Assembly (NCBI GenBank): GCA_021204605.1
Contig: JAJPZD010000212.1
Span: 1-15,352 of the forward strand
Direction: 5' to 3'
Length of the DNA: 15,352 bases
Origin: Prevotella sp.
Lineage (GTDB): Bacteria; Bacteroidota; Bacteroidia; Bacteroidales; Bacteroidaceae
Each line of letters opens with the position of its first letter. Position 1 is the stretch's first letter. Shown here one piece after another: positions 13,570-15,352 of this stretch. The notes beneath the pieces were generated by a model, which saw only the letters and a program-made list of their open reading frames with translations, was not told the DNA's origin and did no database searches. Both the position numbers and the translations under genes were made by a program.

Positions 13570-14901
13570 TTATTTTACAAGGTTATGATTATCGGTTATT
13601 CCCATTGAGCAGATAATCTGCGGGTCACGGTTGGTGTTGCTGTCTTCCTCGACACGGCAGAAATTGCCAGATTTACGCAATTCCAGAATATAATCCACAA
13701 CATCATCAATAGTCGCACTATTGCTGCGGAGCATTTGTCCTAATGCAACCTTTGTAGATTCAATAAGGGGATATCGAAAGATTTCGTCGGTGGCAATGTC
13801 AACCTGTTTTTTCTTATCTTCTGTAAAGAATATATCTACGTTTTTCTTGCTGTAAGTATTAAGCAAATTGTAAATACGATACCGTATTGAGGTTCTCTTG
13901 CCTAAAATGCCACCGACAGAAGTGATATTCTGTTCGTTTATCTTTTCCATAGCCTTGCCGACAAGTTCGTGATGATTCTCAATCGGAGTTGCAGCAGGAG
14001 TGTCGGCAGAGCAAGCCATTGCGTTGAGAATACGTTTTTGTGACTGGCTTTTTACTTCACCATCAGGACTGAGCCAAGTGAGGACATCAAAGTCATTGGC
14101 CGTGCGAGCATACGTGATTACGCCGGTGGTTGAAGCGTTGTCGGAGGCTTTTGTACTGTAAGCGATATTCGGAATGGCAGGAATGATTTTCTTGAGTTTC
14201 GGGTTTGCATCCGTGGCATTTTTCCAAATCTGGTAAGCCTGTGATGAGAGATCAACATCGTTGTCATCATCATCGTCGAGAGAGCCGCTTTTCTCATTGA
14301 ACATATCACGCAAGTTTTGCTCGTTGCCCTCAAAGAAGATTTCATCGCTGCCGACAATATCCGCATTTTGGTTGATGCGGTCGTTAAGACGTTTGCGAAG
14401 ATTTATTATGTTCTCAACGCCTTCGGCAGGGAAGAAGGAATAGCAGAAGATTTTTTCCTCGTTCTGTCCGATACGGTCAACACGCCCGGCACGCTGGATG
14501 AGTCGGATTATCGCCCAGGGTAGGTCGTAATTGACTATGACATGGCAATCCTGCAGGTTCTGACCTTCAGAAAGTACATCAGTAGAGACAAGAATACGAA
14601 GCTGGTTTTCTTCTGATACGTTTGCGTTATTGCTAATTGGTGAGAAACGCTCAACCAATGCGGTTGGGTTTTGGTGACTGCCTGTAACGCAAGCGATTTT
14701 GTCAAAACCCCGTTTTTTCAACTGCCTGTAGATGTAATTTGCAGTATCGGAATATTGCGAGAAAACGAGGACTTTATCAGTAGAATGAGTGTTTCGCAGC
14801 AACTGTTCAAGTTGCTCCAATTTTCTGTCATTACTTGCATCCCAAGCACCAGAATGTTTTATCATTGAAATACAAAACTGAGGAAGGCGACCAATACTCA
14901 C
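13570..14901 (-). CDS. SNF2-like helicase, C-terminal part only (severed by a rearrangement)
   Basis: This ORF holds the second RecA-like domain of an SNF2/RapA-type helicase: VLVFSQYSDTANYIYRQLKK (44-63), motif V ILVSTDVLSEGQNLQ (103-117) and motif VI QRAGRVDRIGQ (136-146), followed by a C-terminal region of about 290 aa with an acidic stretch (209-217). The first RecA-like domain with the ATP-binding Walker motifs, expected upstream in the same frame, is absent. Recognisable helicase sequence starts near MIKHSGAWDASNDRKLEQLE, i.e. at 14865; the residues before it, from a GTG at 14901, look like antisense of the plus-strand fragment next to it. Full-length relatives associated with Eco57I-type methyltransferases are about 1000 aa and often have an N-terminal phospholipase-D domain. 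As it stands the product could not hydrolyse ATP. It is the first gene of the helicase-methyltransferase-DprA operon. Confidence 0.85.
   Translation of the reverse strand: MSIGRLPQFCISMIKHSGAWDASNDRKLEQLEQLLRNTHSTDKVLVFSQYSDTANYIYRQLKKRGFDKIACVTGSHQNPTALVERFSPISNNANVSEENQLRILVSTDVLSEGQNLQDCHVIVNYDLPWAIIRLIQRAGRVDRIGQNEEKIFCYSFFPAEGVENIINLRKRLNDRINQNADIVGSDEIFFEGNEQNLRDMFNEKSGSLDDDDDNDVDLSSQAYQIWKNATDANPKLKKIIPAIPNIAYSTKASDNASTTGVITYARTANDFDVLTWLSPDGEVKSQSQKRILNAMACSADTPAATPIENHHELVGKAMEKINEQNITSVGGILGKRTSIRYRIYNLLNTYSKKNVDIFFTEDKKKQVDIATDEIFRYPLIESTKVALGQMLRSNSATIDDVVDYILELRKSGNFCRVEEDSNTNRDPQIICSMGITDNHNLVK
14863..14880. other. Probable inversion breakpoint within the helicase gene
   Basis: Helicase sequence reads leftwards on the minus strand from about 14865 and a more N-terminal piece of apparently the same protein reads rightwards on the plus strand from about 14868. 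The joint must lie within a few tens of bases of this point. No partner inverted repeat was recognised inside the window; it would be to the right. Confidence 0.55.
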
Positions 14902-15352
14902 GTTTATACTCTGAAGAAATGATAGCTTTAATGGAAAGTTTGAAATTACCGCGTTATGGTCTTAATAATTATGTCAATGAAAAACAAAAAGCAAACGCTT
15001 CAGATGATGTAAACCGGATTTTGGATAATCTCTCTCGTGCAGGCAGCAGAATGATGGGTTTTTGCAAGAGTACATTTTTCAAAAGAATGGATAGCAACGG
15101 TTTCTCGTTCTTGTTAACGCTTTATCATCATATTTTGCGCAATATGGTTTATGTATATGCCATAGAGAAAAATTTGATGCTGCCGATTGTTGATGAGAAT
15201 GCATTACCCGAAGAATATGTTGAGGATGAAGATGTAAATGCTGTACTTTTTAACGATGAGAAAGAGGAAAGTAGAGTAATTAAAGAAGAAATAAACTTCA
15301 CTTTCCCTACTGACTTGAAAATTTATCGTAAAAAAGCAGCAGAATACTATGA
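14868..15352 (+). CDS. Middle segment of an SNF2-like helicase on the opposite strand, partial at both ends
   Basis: The plus-strand frame from 14868 is open to the right edge and begins KYKTEEGDQYSRLYSEEM. It continues with MESLKLPRYGLNNYV, RILDNLSRAGSRMMGFCKST and FFKRMDSNGFSFLLTLYHHI, then LRNMVYVYAIEKNLMLPIVDE. In SNF2/phospholipase-D helicases of this group I recall this block lying between the two RecA-like domains, i.e. just before the part encoded at 13570-14865 on the minus strand. There is no plausible native start codon: the domain begins in mid-protein, and the ATG at 14919 is only an internal methionine. It therefore looks like an inverted piece of the helicase gene and not a separate gene. 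Most of the segment and the helicase N-terminus would be beyond the window. Confidence 0.7.

Noticed and set aside
14919..15352. Independent gene starting at ATG 14919
   Set aside because: Helicase-like residues (KYKTEEGDQYSRLYSEE) continue upstream of this ATG in the same frame, so it is an internal methionine of an interrupted protein.

Overview
The window looks like a chromosomal segment of a Bacteroidota species, most likely Prevotella or a close relative. Three things point there: several promoters of the Bacteroidota housekeeping type (TTTG or TTG, about 20 nt, TAnnTTTG), an OmpA-family lipoprotein with the domain order of the type IX secretion protein PorE, and RARTKAA heptamer repeats between genes. 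No tRNA, rRNA, insertion sequence or CRISPR array was seen.

Layout. Positions 1-958 (minus strand) hold an SOS-mutagenesis operon, umuD-umuC, with umuC running off the left edge. The UmuD homologue carries an apparent ribbon-helix-helix DNA-binding domain, and a perfect 16-bp-arm inverted repeat lies just upstream of its -7 element. A class III Fic AMP-transferase (1027-1575, minus) is transcribed divergently from topB (topoisomerase III, 1714-3813, plus); both promoters can be read in the 130-bp gap. A PorE-like TPR / beta-propeller / OmpA lipoprotein follows (4119-6197, plus). It converges on a Bcr/CflA-type MFS efflux gene (6449-7609, minus) whose leader contains a hairpin plus T-tract that looks like an attenuator.

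Positions about 7785-9750 appear to be a remnant of a Mu-like prophage: a 5'-truncated MuF-type minor head protein carrying a C-terminal PD-(D/E)XK-like nuclease toxin domain (plus strand), a possible ~110-nt structured small RNA converging on it, and two small minus-strand phage-type ORFs, one a likely fragment.

Positions 9847-15352 hold a minus-strand defence-type operon: SNF2-like helicase, then an Eco57I/PglX/DrmMI-like N6-adenine methyltransferase with a variable-looking AT-rich specificity region, then a DprA-like Rossmann protein. The genes are 8 nt apart or overlapping. The helicase is rearranged. Its C-terminal half is on the minus strand, starting near 14865, while a middle segment of what looks like the same protein is on the plus strand from about 14868 to the right edge. 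An in-place inversion with one breakpoint in the window explains this best. It could be a phase-variable OFF state, a pseudogene or an assembly chimera, and it is the most interesting signal here.

Five intergenic arrays of a degenerate heptamer (RARTKAA), all in plus orientation, lie in the gaps between genes; one supplies the stop codon of topB.
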